Assembly: GCA_045541115.1 (NCBI GenBank)
Contig: JAZQIM010000003.1
Span: forward strand, 1-64,000
Source: Aphodoplasma sp045541115
Lineage (GTDB): Bacteria; Bacillota; Clostridia; UBA1381; UMGS1253
Direction: 5' to 3'
DNA length: 64,000 bases
The translations under genes were made by a program, and so were the position numbers. Below the pieces are notes generated by a model. It did no database searches. It saw only the letters and a list, made by a program, of their open reading frames with translations, and was not told the origin of the DNA. Within the stretch, counting starts at the first letter, position 1. Each line of letters begins with the position of its first letter. Below are positions 42,744 to 52,466 of this stretch, piece after piece.

Positions 42744-44156
42744 ATGAGCCGAGATAATGTGAGAATTCCTGATGAGAAAATGCTTGAGCAAAAGGAATTT
42801 ATAAAAAAAATTCGACAAATAAATATTAAGAAAAACTCAAAACAAAAGGCACTTGTCGTTACATACGGCTGCCAGCAAAATGAAAACGACTCGGAGCGTA
42901 TACGTGGCATGCTTATGGAAGCAGGGTTTGATTTTTGCGATGAGCCAAAAGATGCCGATGTAATAATTTATAACACGTGCGCTGTGCGTGAGCATGCAGA
43001 GCTTAAGGTGTATGGCAATCTTGGTGCGCTAAAGGTTCTTAAGAGAAAAAAACCGGAGCTTATCATCGGCGTATGCGGATGTATGATGCAGCAAGAGCAT
43101 GTTATAAAGAAGATTAAATCAAAATATACACACGTTGACATTGTGTTTGGCACGCATACTCTCTACACTCTGCCGCAGCTTATCTATAACGTCATAGATA
43201 ACCGACAAAGAATGTTTAACATAATAGATTGTGACGGCTATATTGCCGAGGAAATACCGATAAAACGTGAAGGCAGCGTGACGGCGTATATATCAATTAT
43301 GTATGGGTGCAATAATTTTTGTTCGTATTGCATTGTGCCGTATGTGCGTGGACGTGAGCGAAGCCGCCTGGCAGATGATATTTTGCGCGAAGCAAAAGAA
43401 GTTGCATCTAAAGGCTACAAAGAGATAATGCTTCTAGGACAAAATGTTAACTCGTATGGCAAAGACCTTGAAGAAAAAATTGATTTTTCAGATTTGCTTG
43501 AAATGATATGTCAGGTAGATGGAATTGAACGCATACGATTTATGACGTCGCATCCAAAGGATTTTAACGAAAAGCTTATCGATACGATTGCATCAAATAA
43601 AAAAATATGCAACCAGCTCCACCTTCCTGTACAGGCAGGAAGCGATGATGTGCTTGATAAAATGAATCGTAAATATACGAGCGAGCAGTATATAAAAAAA
43701 GTGCTCGCTCTGCGAAAAAGGATACCTGATATTACGCTTACAACAGACATCATAGTAGGTTTTCCGACGGAAACTAATGAAGATTTTGAAAAGACGATAG
43801 AGCTTTTAAAGCAGGTTCGCTTTGATTCGATATACTCGTTTATATATTCAAAACGCTCGGGCACACCTGCAGCAAAGCTTGACATGGTGCTTGATGAAAA
43901 GCAAATTCATAAAAACTTTGATAAGCTTTTAGAAGTTCAAAACGAAATATCAAGGCAGATTAACGATTCTTATATAGGACGTGTATGCGATGTCCTTATT
44001 GAAGGAAGATCGAAAACCGACGAAACTATGATATCGGGACGCACAGAAGGCGGAAAGATTGTGCACATAAAAGCAGATGGTGACTTCGACGGGAAAATTG
44101 TTTATGCAAAAATTATAGCCGCAAAAACATGGTTTTTGACAGGCGAGTTAATATAA
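42744..44156 (+). CDS. miaB: tRNA-2-methylthio-N6-dimethylallyladenosine synthase
   Basis: This 470-residue radical SAM methylthiotransferase modifies A37 of tRNAs reading UNN codons, after MiaA. The N-terminal MTTase domain holds three cluster cysteines (TYGCQQNENDSE, NTCAVREHAE, GVCGCM). The radical SAM motif is GCNNFCSYCIVPYVRGRE. A C-terminal TRAM domain (VCDVLIEG...) binds tRNA. It is about 10 codons longer at the N-terminus than some homologues. miaA lies 5 kb downstream in the same direction. Confidence 0.96.
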   Translation: MSRDNVRIPDEKMLEQKEFIKKIRQINIKKNSKQKALVVTYGCQQNENDSERIRGMLMEAGFDFCDEPKDADVIIYNTCAVREHAELKVYGNLGALKVLKRKKPELIIGVCGCMMQQEHVIKKIKSKYTHVDIVFGTHTLYTLPQLIYNVIDNRQRMFNIIDCDGYIAEEIPIKREGSVTAYISIMYGCNNFCSYCIVPYVRGRERSRLADDILREAKEVASKGYKEIMLLGQNVNSYGKDLEEKIDFSDLLEMICQVDGIERIRFMTSHPKDFNEKLIDTIASNKKICNQLHLPVQAGSDDVLDKMNRKYTSEQYIKKVLALRKRIPDITLTTDIIVGFPTETNEDFEKTIELLKQVRFDSIYSFIYSKRSGTPAAKLDMVLDEKQIHKNFDKLLEVQNEISRQINDSYIGRVCDVLIEGRSKTDETMISGRTEGGKIVHIKADGDFDGKIVYAKIIAAKTWFLTGELI

Positions 44157-44182
44157 AATAAAATTTTTTGGAGGAAGATAAA

Positions 44183-44569
44183 ATGGATATTTTAGAAATG
44201 GCAAGAGAGCTTGGTAAGGCGATTGCTGACAGTGAACTTATGGCAAACGTAAAAAAGACGGAAGAGATTCAAAACAATGATGAAGTAGCGCAAAAACTAA
44301 TAGGTGAATATAATCTTAAGCGTATCCAACTTGGACAGCGTGTTCAAAAAGAGAATCCGACAAAAGAAGAGCTCGAAGGTATAAGGAAAGAACTCGCTGA
44401 TGAATTTGACAAGCTTATGCAGCATGAGAGCATTAAAAACTTTATCAATGCAAGAAAAGAGCTTGATGCAGTGATGGATCAGGTTAATAATATAATTACT
44501 TTTTATGTAACAGGCAAAACAAATAATGGCTGCTCGTCAGATTGCAGCAGCTGCGGTGGTTGCCACTAA
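44183..44569 (+). CDS. YlbF/YmcA (RicA-like) family protein with cysteine-rich tail
   Basis: This is a 128-residue helical protein of the Com_YlbF family (MARELGKAIADSELMANVKKTEE...NLKRIQLGQ). In Bacillus, YlbF, YmcA and YaaT form an Fe-S protein complex that guides RNase Y and affects competence, biofilm and sporulation. The tail here has four cysteines and a final His (CSSDCSSCGGCH), a likely metal or cluster ligand set. I chose ATG 44183 with GGAGGA at 44170; the frame extends five codons upstream. It lies between miaB and mutS, as in many clostridia. Confidence 0.85.
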   Translation: MDILEMARELGKAIADSELMANVKKTEEIQNNDEVAQKLIGEYNLKRIQLGQRVQKENPTKEELEGIRKELADEFDKLMQHESIKNFINARKELDAVMDQVNNIITFYVTGKTNNGCSSDCSSCGGCH

Positions 44570-44587
44570 TACAAGGGGGAAATCTTT

Positions 44588-47218
44588 GTGACTGATTCAA
44601 CGCCAATGATGAAGCAATATCTGAAAATTAAACAAAAATATGACGATTGCATTTTATTTTACCGCCTTGGCGATTTTTATGAAATGTTTAATGATGATGC
44701 GCTGATTGCATCGCGTGAGCTTGAACTTACACTTACAGGTCGTGGTGGTAAAAAAGGTGATGAAATTGGCGGCGAAAACGGTCGTATACCGATGTGCGGC
44801 GTGCCGTTTCACAGTGCGGACTCGTATATAATACGTCTTGTATCAAAAGGATATAAGGTTGCAATCTGTGAACAGACACAGGATCCCGCACAGGCAAGCG
44901 GAATCGTTGAGCGTGATGTTATAAAGATTGTTACGCCCGGAACACTTACTGACGAAAGAGCGCTTGATGATAAGAAAAATAACTTTTTGGCGCTTATATA
45001 TTGTACTGATAAATCTGATACTGCGCTTGTATTTGCCGACATATCCACAGGCGAGCTTTTTGCATCGACAGTATCGGGAATCAATATAGATGCAGTTTGT
45101 GATGAAATTGCGAGTTTTAATCCTTCGGAGCTTCTTTTTAGTAAGGATGCAAAAAGGATTTATGCCGATTCGGTTAAGGGTAGATTTGATGTATATGTAG
45201 GCGAAATTTCAGATGAGCTTTTTGATTATGATGTAGCGTATAGCGCTATTTCAGACGAGCTTTGCGCAAACGATTTGTCGGCTACGCAAATTCCTGATGA
45301 CAAAACGCTTGTTGTGGCGATTGGCGCTGTTATTATGTATCTTGCCGATACACAAAAATCGTCACTGTTTAAGCTGTTAAATATCAACTGCTACAAGCCA
45401 ATGCAGTATATGGGAATAGATTATTCTACAAGACGTAATCTCGAGCTTACAGCATCGATGCGGGAAAAAGTAAAAAAGAATACACTTCTTTGGGTACTTG
45501 ATCATACAAAAACATCGATGGGTGGAAGAAGACTTGCACAGTGGATTGAAAAACCGCTTTTAAGCGTGGGCGAAATAAAACTTCGCCAGGAAGGCGTACG
45601 CGAGCTTTATGAAAACATGATGCTTCGAGAAGAAATTGACGATTGCCTCGACGAAATATATGATATTTCGCGCCTTATTAACAGAATTTCACTTGGCAGT
45701 GCATCGCCACGAGATATGATATCGCTTCGAAATTCACTTTCGGTACTGCCGGAGCTTAAAGCAAAGCTTTCAAAGTTTAGCTGCGATATTTTGACCGTTC
45801 AATGTGAAAAACTTGATGTCTTAGACGATATAAAAGAGCTTTTATATGATGCCATAATTGACGAGCCACCTGTAAATGCGCGTGAAGGCGGTGTCATAAA
45901 AGACGGCTACAATGAAAATGTCGACGAATACCGCACGGCGCAACGTGAAGGCAAAAACTGGCTTGCGCAGGTACAGGCAGATGAACGTGAAAGAACAGGT
46001 ATTAAAACATTAAAAGTCGGATATAACAAGGTTTTTGGATATTATATCGAAGTAAGTAAGGGCCAGGTATCACAAGTGCCTGAATATTATGTAAGAAAGC
46101 AAACGCTCGTTAACGGCGAAAGATATATTACTCCAAAACTTAAGGAGATAGAAAATATAATTATTGGGGCAGAGGAGCGTCTTGTACGCCTTGAAAATCA
46201 TCTATTCGATGACGTTAAACAAAAAATATGTGCCCAGATTGAAAGACTAAAAACTACTGCAGATGTAATTGCCACAGTTGATACGCTTTCATCGCTTGCA
46301 AAGGCAGCGCAGCAAAACAATTATGTAATGCCGACTGTTAATAGCGAAGAAGTGATAAAAATTAAGGACGGTCGACATCCTGTCGTTGAAAAGATGCTTA
46401 AAAATGAGCTTTTCGTGCCAAATGATACATATATTGACACATCCGAAGACAGAATGTGCATTATAACAGGACCGAATATGGCGGGAAAATCGACATATAT
46501 GCGACAAGTTGCGCTTATAACTCTTATGGCGCAAATCGGAAGTTTTGTTCCTGCGACAGAGGCACAAATCGGAATAGTCGACAAAATATTTACGCGTGTC
46601 GGTGCATCAGATGATCTTGCAACGGGACAAAGTACATTTATGGTTGAGATGAATGAGGTCACAAACATCTTAAATAATGCGACGAATAAAAGTCTTGTAA
46701 TACTCGATGAAATTGGCCGTGGCACGAGCACATACGACGGGCTTTCTATTGCGTGGGCTGTTGCAGAATATATTTGTAATAAAGAAAAAATTGGTGCAAA
46801 AACATTGTTTTCTACCCACTATCACGAGCTTACAGAGCTTGAAAACAGACTTGACGGCGTTAAAAATTATTGTATAGCCGTTAAAAAACGCGGGGATGAC
46901 ATTACATTTTTAAGAAAAATAATTCGCGGCGGTGCTGACGGAAGTTATGGTATTGAAGTAGCGGCGCTTGCAGGAATACCTTATGAAGTTACAGAGCGTG
47001 CAAAGCAGATTTTCAAATCGCTTGAAGAAAACGATGTAAATAATGGCTCATATCAGTTAAATATGATAGATATGAAAAATTATTCTATATTAAACAGTGA
47101 AAAAGAGCTTGACAATGAAATTGTAAGCGAGCTTAAGAAAATTGACGTAACGACATATACACCTATAGAAGCACTTAATAAATTATATGAGCTTTCAGGT
47201 AAAGCGAAAGAGATGTAA
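44588..47218 (+). CDS. mutS: DNA mismatch repair protein MutS
   Basis: This 876-residue protein recognises mismatches. The N-terminal mismatch domain carries the Phe-x-Glu motif in RLGDFYEMFNDDA. The P-loop is GPNMAGKSTYMRQ, Walker B LVILDEIGRGTST and the downstream helix-turn-helix GIEVAALAGIP. The GTG start has GGGGGAAA upstream. Length fits MutS1. mutL follows directly. Confidence 0.98.
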   Translation: MTDSTPMMKQYLKIKQKYDDCILFYRLGDFYEMFNDDALIASRELELTLTGRGGKKGDEIGGENGRIPMCGVPFHSADSYIIRLVSKGYKVAICEQTQDPAQASGIVERDVIKIVTPGTLTDERALDDKKNNFLALIYCTDKSDTALVFADISTGELFASTVSGINIDAVCDEIASFNPSELLFSKDAKRIYADSVKGRFDVYVGEISDELFDYDVAYSAISDELCANDLSATQIPDDKTLVVAIGAVIMYLADTQKSSLFKLLNINCYKPMQYMGIDYSTRRNLELTASMREKVKKNTLLWVLDHTKTSMGGRRLAQWIEKPLLSVGEIKLRQEGVRELYENMMLREEIDDCLDEIYDISRLINRISLGSASPRDMISLRNSLSVLPELKAKLSKFSCDILTVQCEKLDVLDDIKELLYDAIIDEPPVNAREGGVIKDGYNENVDEYRTAQREGKNWLAQVQADERERTGIKTLKVGYNKVFGYYIEVSKGQVSQVPEYYVRKQTLVNGERYITPKLKEIENIIIGAEERLVRLENHLFDDVKQKICAQIERLKTTADVIATVDTLSSLAKAAQQNNYVMPTVNSEEVIKIKDGRHPVVEKMLKNELFVPNDTYIDTSEDRMCIITGPNMAGKSTYMRQVALITLMAQIGSFVPATEAQIGIVDKIFTRVGASDDLATGQSTFMVEMNEVTNILNNATNKSLVILDEIGRGTSTYDGLSIAWAVAEYICNKEKIGAKTLFSTHYHELTELENRLDGVKNYCIAVKKRGDDITFLRKIIRGGADGSYGIEVAALAGIPYEVTERAKQIFKSLEENDVNNGSYQLNMIDMKNYSILNSEKELDNEIVSELKKIDVTTYTPIEALNKLYELSGKAKEM

Positions 47219-47253
47219 AGGTTTTTGCTTTACATATAAACGGAGGTGAGCGT

Positions 47254-49236
47254 ATGGGAAAAATAAATGTTTTAGATATTTCAGTAGCAAATATGATTGC
47301 CGCAGGAGAAGTTGTAGAAAGACCGGCATCTGTTGTTAAAGAGCTTGTTGAAAATTCTATTGACGCCGGGGCAAAAACGATTAGCGTCGAAATTAAAAAC
47401 GGCGGAATATCCTACATACGCGTCACAGATGATGGACATGGAATAGAGCAAAGCGACGTGCCGCTTGCGTTTGTACGTCATGCCACGAGCAAAATTTGTG
47501 AAGCAAAAGACCTTGAGGCAATATCGACGTTAGGATTTCGCGGCGAGGCGTTATGCTCCGTTGCTGCAGTTGCAAAGGTTGTTCTTACAAGCAAGACCGC
47601 CGATGCACCAAACGCTACACGCATAAAAATTGAAGGCGGCGAAATGGACGATATCGATGAGGTTGGTGCACCGAACGGTACAACGATTGAAATTAAGCAG
47701 CTGTTTTATAACACGCCTGCACGAATGAAATTTCTAAAAAAAGATACAACAGAAGCAGGATATATAACTGATATAATGCAAAGATTTGTGCTTGCACATC
47801 CCGAAGTATCGTTTCGTTATATAAATGCCGGAAAGCAAATCCTGCACTCGTCGGGCGACGGCGAGCTTATAAATGCGATTTATACTGTTTATGGCAGAGA
47901 TTATGCAAAGAATGTGATTCCGGTAAGTTATAGCGACGGTGCGATTAGTGTATCGGGATATATTGGAAAAAGCATGATTAGCAGGCCGAACAGAACGTAT
48001 CAGAGCTTTTTTGTAAATGAACGTTATATAAAGAGCAGAACAGCTGCAGTGGCGCTTGAAGAAGCATATAAAAATCAGCTTATGGGAGGTAAATTTCCGT
48101 TTGCAGTAATTAAGCTTTCGATAAATCCTTCGCTTGTTGATGTAAATGTTCATCCGAACAAAACAGAAGTAAAATTTTCTGATGAGCGAAAGGTTTTTGA
48201 TGTTGTATATTGGGCGGTTAAAAATGCACTTTATGAAAAACCGATAATTCCTGATGTAAGCATAAAGGAAAAACGTGAGGCATACAAAAACAAAGCTTTT
48301 TCTGAAAAAGAAAAGGAATTTGTGCAGACACTTTTAAGTATAAACGTTGACAAAACCGACAAACAAGAAAAAGAAGTTATTGTGCATGAACAAAAAGCAA
48401 TTCCAAATAAATTTGAGTTATTTTCTGTCGACGAAAAAAACAAAACAGAAGAAAAAGTTATAGAAAAGACTCCGGAAGCTATTAAACCGTTTGTTTATAG
48501 TGAAACATTAACAAAAGAAGATGAGGTAAAAAGCGAGCCTTGTGAAGATGTAAAAGATGTATTAGAGGAAGAAAATATTTACTCATATGAAAGTAGTAAG
48601 TCACAAAAAGCGATTGAAGAAAATAGTGAGCCGATTGACAATAACAATGAAATAACTGATGATCCATACAGAATAATAGGTACGGCGTTTAACACATATA
48701 TCATTCTTGAGCGTGGCGAGAGTGTGCTTTTAATTGACCAGCACGCAGCACACGAAAGACTTAAGTATGAGCAGTTAATGAAAGAAGTGAAAAACAGCGG
48801 CGTAAAAATACAATCGATGCTTATGCCTGTTGTAGTTGATTTGTCTGCGGTCGAGCGCGCGTATGTATGCGAAAATTCAAATGAATTTTTAAAGCTCGGT
48901 TTTGATATCGAGCAGTTTGGAGAAAATACAATCGTTATAAATGGTGCTCCGGCTAATTCGGATTATGATGACATAGCTGATTTATTTGTGGAGATACTCT
49001 CGCAGATGATGGCAGATAAAAAGCAGCCGATATCTGAACGTGAGCAAAGAGCAATGTACACAATTGCATGCAAAGCAGCGATTAAAGCAAATCAAATGCT
49101 TGATGAGCGTGAGATAAAGGCACTTGTAGACGATGTTTTATCGCTTGATGCAATAAATACATGTCCGCATGGACGTCCTATAACTATTTCGCTTACACGA
49201 TATGAAATAGAAAAGCAGTTTAAAAGAATTGTATAA
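47254..49236 (+). CDS. mutL: DNA mismatch repair protein MutL
   Basis: This is a 660-residue GHKL ATPase (IAAGEVVERPASVVKELVENS, DDGHGIE, TLGFRGEAL). The poorly conserved linker (about 340-470) is charged. The C-terminal domain has DQHAAHERLKYEQ and ACKAAIKANQ and CPHGRPI motifs, so it should be the endonuclease type that nicks DNA, as in bacteria without MutH. It follows mutS by 35 bases. Confidence 0.97.
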   Translation: MGKINVLDISVANMIAAGEVVERPASVVKELVENSIDAGAKTISVEIKNGGISYIRVTDDGHGIEQSDVPLAFVRHATSKICEAKDLEAISTLGFRGEALCSVAAVAKVVLTSKTADAPNATRIKIEGGEMDDIDEVGAPNGTTIEIKQLFYNTPARMKFLKKDTTEAGYITDIMQRFVLAHPEVSFRYINAGKQILHSSGDGELINAIYTVYGRDYAKNVIPVSYSDGAISVSGYIGKSMISRPNRTYQSFFVNERYIKSRTAAVALEEAYKNQLMGGKFPFAVIKLSINPSLVDVNVHPNKTEVKFSDERKVFDVVYWAVKNALYEKPIIPDVSIKEKREAYKNKAFSEKEKEFVQTLLSINVDKTDKQEKEVIVHEQKAIPNKFELFSVDEKNKTEEKVIEKTPEAIKPFVYSETLTKEDEVKSEPCEDVKDVLEEENIYSYESSKSQKAIEENSEPIDNNNEITDDPYRIIGTAFNTYIILERGESVLLIDQHAAHERLKYEQLMKEVKNSGVKIQSMLMPVVVDLSAVERAYVCENSNEFLKLGFDIEQFGENTIVINGAPANSDYDDIADLFVEILSQMMADKKQPISEREQRAMYTIACKAAIKANQMLDEREIKALVDDVLSLDAINTCPHGRPITISLTRYEIEKQFKRIV

Positions 49237-49266
49237 ATATTACTCTAACAGAAACGGAGAATTTTT

Positions 49267-50241
49267 ATGCCTGATTTAAAAATACCCGTAGTAGCAATAG
49301 TCGGTCCGACGGCATCGGGCAAGACGGCTTTATCGATAGAGGTTGCGAAGCGTTTTTGTGGCGAGATAGTAAGCGCTGACAGCATGCAGATATATAAGCA
49401 TATGGATATTGGTACTGCAAAGCCGTCACACGAGGAAAAAGAAGGCATAAAACATTATATGCTCGACGTAGTTGAGCCTGATGAGAGTTTTAGCGTATAT
49501 TCATATGCAAAGCTTGCAAAAAAGCATATATCGGATATTTTTTCATCAAAAAAGCTACCCATAATTGTCGGTGGCACAGGCCTTTATATCGATAACGTAT
49601 TGCAAAACATTTCGCTCGCAGACACAAGCGACGTAAGCGAATTAAGAGAAAAATTAAATGAAGAAGCAGAAAAACATGGCAATGAATATATGTATAAGAA
49701 GTTAGAAGGTCTTGATAGTGAAGCGGCAAAAAATATCCACCCAAACAACATACGACGCGTTATTCGTGCACTTGAAGTGTATTATGAAACGGGGAAAACG
49801 TTTTCGCAGCAAATAAAAGAATCGAAAAACGAGCCGAGTCCGTATGAGAGCATTATCTTTATGCCTGTATGGGACAGAGAAGTTTTGTATGAGCGCATTG
49901 ATAAGAGAGTCGATATTATGTTTGAGATGGGACTCTATGATGAGTTTAAGAAGCTTTTAGATATGGGATACAATCATCGTCTTAACTCAATGCAGGCAAT
50001 AGGGTATAAGGAACTGTTCTTATATGAAAGAGGAATGTGCAGCTTTGATGAGGCGAAGATGCTTATAAAAAAGCACTCAAGAAACTATGCAAAAAGACAG
50101 CTTACATGGTTTAAGCGAAATGAAAATATTATTTTGCTCGACGCACAAAATGATGATATAATACAAACATGTGCCGAGCATGTGGCAAAATGGCTCGATG
50201 AAAAAGCGAGCAATAATAAAGGATGTGATAGATGTGAATAA
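49267..50241 (+). CDS. miaA: tRNA dimethylallyltransferase
   Basis: This 324-residue enzyme adds a dimethylallyl group to A37 of tRNA, preparing the site for MiaB. The P-loop GPTASGKTALS is at residues 13-23. ADSMQIYKHMDIGTAKP, PIIVGGTGLYIDNV and KKHSRNYAKRQLTWF are family signatures. Normal length. Its 3' end overlaps the start of the next gene by eight bases. Confidence 0.97.
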   Translation: MPDLKIPVVAIVGPTASGKTALSIEVAKRFCGEIVSADSMQIYKHMDIGTAKPSHEEKEGIKHYMLDVVEPDESFSVYSYAKLAKKHISDIFSSKKLPIIVGGTGLYIDNVLQNISLADTSDVSELREKLNEEAEKHGNEYMYKKLEGLDSEAAKNIHPNNIRRVIRALEVYYETGKTFSQQIKESKNEPSPYESIIFMPVWDREVLYERIDKRVDIMFEMGLYDEFKKLLDMGYNHRLNSMQAIGYKELFLYERGMCSFDEAKMLIKKHSRNYAKRQLTWFKRNENIILLDAQNDDIIQTCAEHVAKWLDEKASNNKGCDRCE

Positions 50242-51805
50242 AGTGTTTATATTAGATTCGACACTGCGTGACGGAGCGCAGGCAAAGGGAATATCTTTTT
50301 CAGTAGATGACAAGCTTAAAATTGCGCAAAAGCTCGATGCGCTTGGAGTGTCATACATAGAAGCGGGCAATCCCGGTTCAAACCCAAAGGACTTGGAGTT
50401 TTTTACGCGCGCAAAAAAGCTTAAGCTTGAAAATGCAAAGCTATGCGCATTTGGCGCTACGCACAGAGTAGGCATAAGCGTTGAAGAAGATATAAATGTT
50501 GCATCTATGATTGAAGCTGACACACCTGTGGTGTCTGTTTTCGGTAAGACATGGGATTTACATGTTTTTGACATCCTTGATACGACGAAGGAAAATAATT
50601 TAAAAATAATCTCAGATACAATATCATATTTCAAATCAAAGGGTAAAGAGGTAATATTTGATGCCGAGCACTTTTTTGACGGATATAAATCAAATCCTGA
50701 TTATGCGCTCGAGTGCATATGTGTGGCGAAAGATGCCGGAGCTGATTGCATAGTATTATGTGATACAAACGGTGCCGCATTTCCCGATGAGATTGAAAAA
50801 ATCACAAAAGAGGCAATAAGTAAAGTAAACATTTCAATCGGCATACATTGTCATAATGACATTGGAGTTGCAGTCGCAAACTCGCTTATGGCGGTGCGCG
50901 CAGGTGCGACTCACGTTCAGGGAACGATGAATGGAATAGGCGAAAGATGCGGAAATGCAAACTTGTCTGCAATTATTCCAAATTTAGAGTTGAAAATGGG
51001 ATATTCCTGCATAAAAGAGGGAAAACTTGAAGATATAACAGATACGGCGAGATTTGTAAGTGAGATTGCAAACATTTCTCATGATGAGCGCCAGCCTTAC
51101 GTTGGTGCGTGTGCATTTGCACATAAAGGCGGTATGCATGTAGATGGAGTAATGAAAAATTCGTCTACATTTGAGCATATCAACCCTGAAGCAGTAGGCA
51201 ATGTGCGCCGTGTGCTTATAAGTGAAATGGCGGGACGTGCAAACGTTATAAGGGCGATACAAAAAGTTGACCCATCACTTGATAAACACAGCGCAGAGGT
51301 TGGAAAGGTTATTGATAAGCTAAAAGAGCTTGAGTATGAGGGGTACCAGTTTGAAGGAGCGGAAAGCTCAATGGATTTGCTTATACGAAAGGTTTTAGGT
51401 AAATACGAGCCGTATTTTGACTTGAATCAGTTTAAAGTTATTGTAAGTGAACCGAGCGGCGAGGAGTTAAGCTCATCTGCATTAGTTAAAATTCATGTCG
51501 GAAAATCAGAGGCAATCACAGCCGCAGAAGGAAATGGTCCTGTAGCTGCTCTCGATACTGCCTTAAGACGTGCTTTAGAGCAGTTTTACCCACAGCTTAA
51601 GGATGTACGCTTGACAGACTATAAGGTGCGTGTTCTCGATAGTCAGAATGCGACAGAGTCAAAGGTTAGAGTTTTGGTTGAGTCGAGCGACGGTGTAAAC
51701 AGCTGGAGCACAGTCGGCGTTTCTACTGACATTATTGATGCGAGCTGGCATGCGCTCGTTGATTCGCTTGAATACAAGCTTTTACTTGATTCATTAAAAA
51801 ATTAA
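50234..51805 (+). CDS. cimA: Citramalate synthase
   Basis: This is a roughly 523-residue acyltransferase related to isopropylmalate synthase. DSTLRDGAQAKGISF is the active-site start, with metal ligands in VIFDAEHFFDGY and GIHCHNDIGVAVANS. A C-terminal LeuA dimer domain follows from about 385. Such long proteins in clostridia make (R)-citramalate from acetyl-CoA and pyruvate, for isoleucine synthesis; homocitrate synthase is less likely. GTG 50234 and GTG 50225 are both possible starts. Confidence 0.88.
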   Translation: MNKVFILDSTLRDGAQAKGISFSVDDKLKIAQKLDALGVSYIEAGNPGSNPKDLEFFTRAKKLKLENAKLCAFGATHRVGISVEEDINVASMIEADTPVVSVFGKTWDLHVFDILDTTKENNLKIISDTISYFKSKGKEVIFDAEHFFDGYKSNPDYALECICVAKDAGADCIVLCDTNGAAFPDEIEKITKEAISKVNISIGIHCHNDIGVAVANSLMAVRAGATHVQGTMNGIGERCGNANLSAIIPNLELKMGYSCIKEGKLEDITDTARFVSEIANISHDERQPYVGACAFAHKGGMHVDGVMKNSSTFEHINPEAVGNVRRVLISEMAGRANVIRAIQKVDPSLDKHSAEVGKVIDKLKELEYEGYQFEGAESSMDLLIRKVLGKYEPYFDLNQFKVIVSEPSGEELSSSALVKIHVGKSEAITAAEGNGPVAALDTALRRALEQFYPQLKDVRLTDYKVRVLDSQNATESKVRVLVESSDGVNSWSTVGVSTDIIDASWHALVDSLEYKLLLDSLKN

Positions 51806-51832
51806 AGAATTAAGAAGGGCAGTGTAAAATTT

Positions 51833-52309
51833 ATGGGCGTGATAACAAAGAAAGTGTCGGACTCAAGAGTCGAACAGACACAAATTGTTATGCCGAGTCA
51901 TATAAATGGTTACGGAAGGCTTTTTGGTGGTCAACTTACCGAATGGATTGACGTTGTAGCCGGTGTTGTTGCAAGGCGTCATGCAGGTTGCGAAGTAACG
52001 ACTGTTTGTATAGATAATCTTTATTTCAAAGCTCCTGCATATGCTAATGAAACGATAATTTTGATAGGAAAGTTAAGCTATGTAGGCAAAACATCAATGG
52101 AGGTTAGGGTTGATACGTACGTTGAGTCACTCACCGGTGCACGCTCACTTGTAAATACTGCATATCTTGTGATGGTTGCACTTGACGGCAGAGAAAGACC
52201 GATGGAAGCGCCGCGCCTTGAGCTTATAAGTGATGAGGAAAAGGAAGAATGGGAAGCAGGCAAAAAACGCAGCGAAATCCGTAAAAAACGCCGTCTTGAA
52301 CAGTTTTAA
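51833..52309 (+). CDS. Acyl-CoA thioesterase (hotdog fold)
   Basis: This 158-residue single hotdog domain protein has the acyl-CoA hydrolase family start, TQIVMPSHINGYGRLFGGQLTEWID, where the Asn and Asp/Glu positions are active-site. The end is basic (KKRSEIRKKRR). It hydrolyses acyl-CoA thioesters; chain length cannot be told. A gap with the heat-shock promoter follows. Confidence 0.88.
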   Translation: MGVITKKVSDSRVEQTQIVMPSHINGYGRLFGGQLTEWIDVVAGVVARRHAGCEVTTVCIDNLYFKAPAYANETIILIGKLSYVGKTSMEVRVDTYVESLTGARSLVNTAYLVMVALDGRERPMEAPRLELISDEEKEEWEAGKKRSEIRKKRRLEQF

Positions 52310-52372
52310 TGAACCATATGTGCTCTTTTTATGAACAAATCGTTAAATATTGAAAAAAATTCTAATACCATC

Positions 52373-52401
52373 TTGACAAATATGTCATAAGGTGGTATTT
52401 T
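52373..52401 (+). promoter_or_regulatory. Sigma-A promoter of the hrcA operon
   Basis: TTGACA (52373-52378), 17 bases, TATTTT (52396-52401). It lies just before the CIRCE operator. Confidence 0.85.
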
Positions 52402-52412
52402 TATAAATGAGG

Positions 52413-52439
52413 TTAGCACTCATCTTCGAAGAGTGCTAA
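52413..52439 (+). promoter_or_regulatory. CIRCE operator
   Basis: TTAGCACTC, nine bases, GAGTGCTAA is an exact match to the CIRCE consensus, the binding site of HrcA. It is 27 bases before the hrcA start and 11 bases after the -10 box, as expected for autoregulated class I heat-shock operons. Confidence 0.98.
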
Positions 52440-52466
52440 CAAAAAATAACCGAGGGGGTTGGACTT

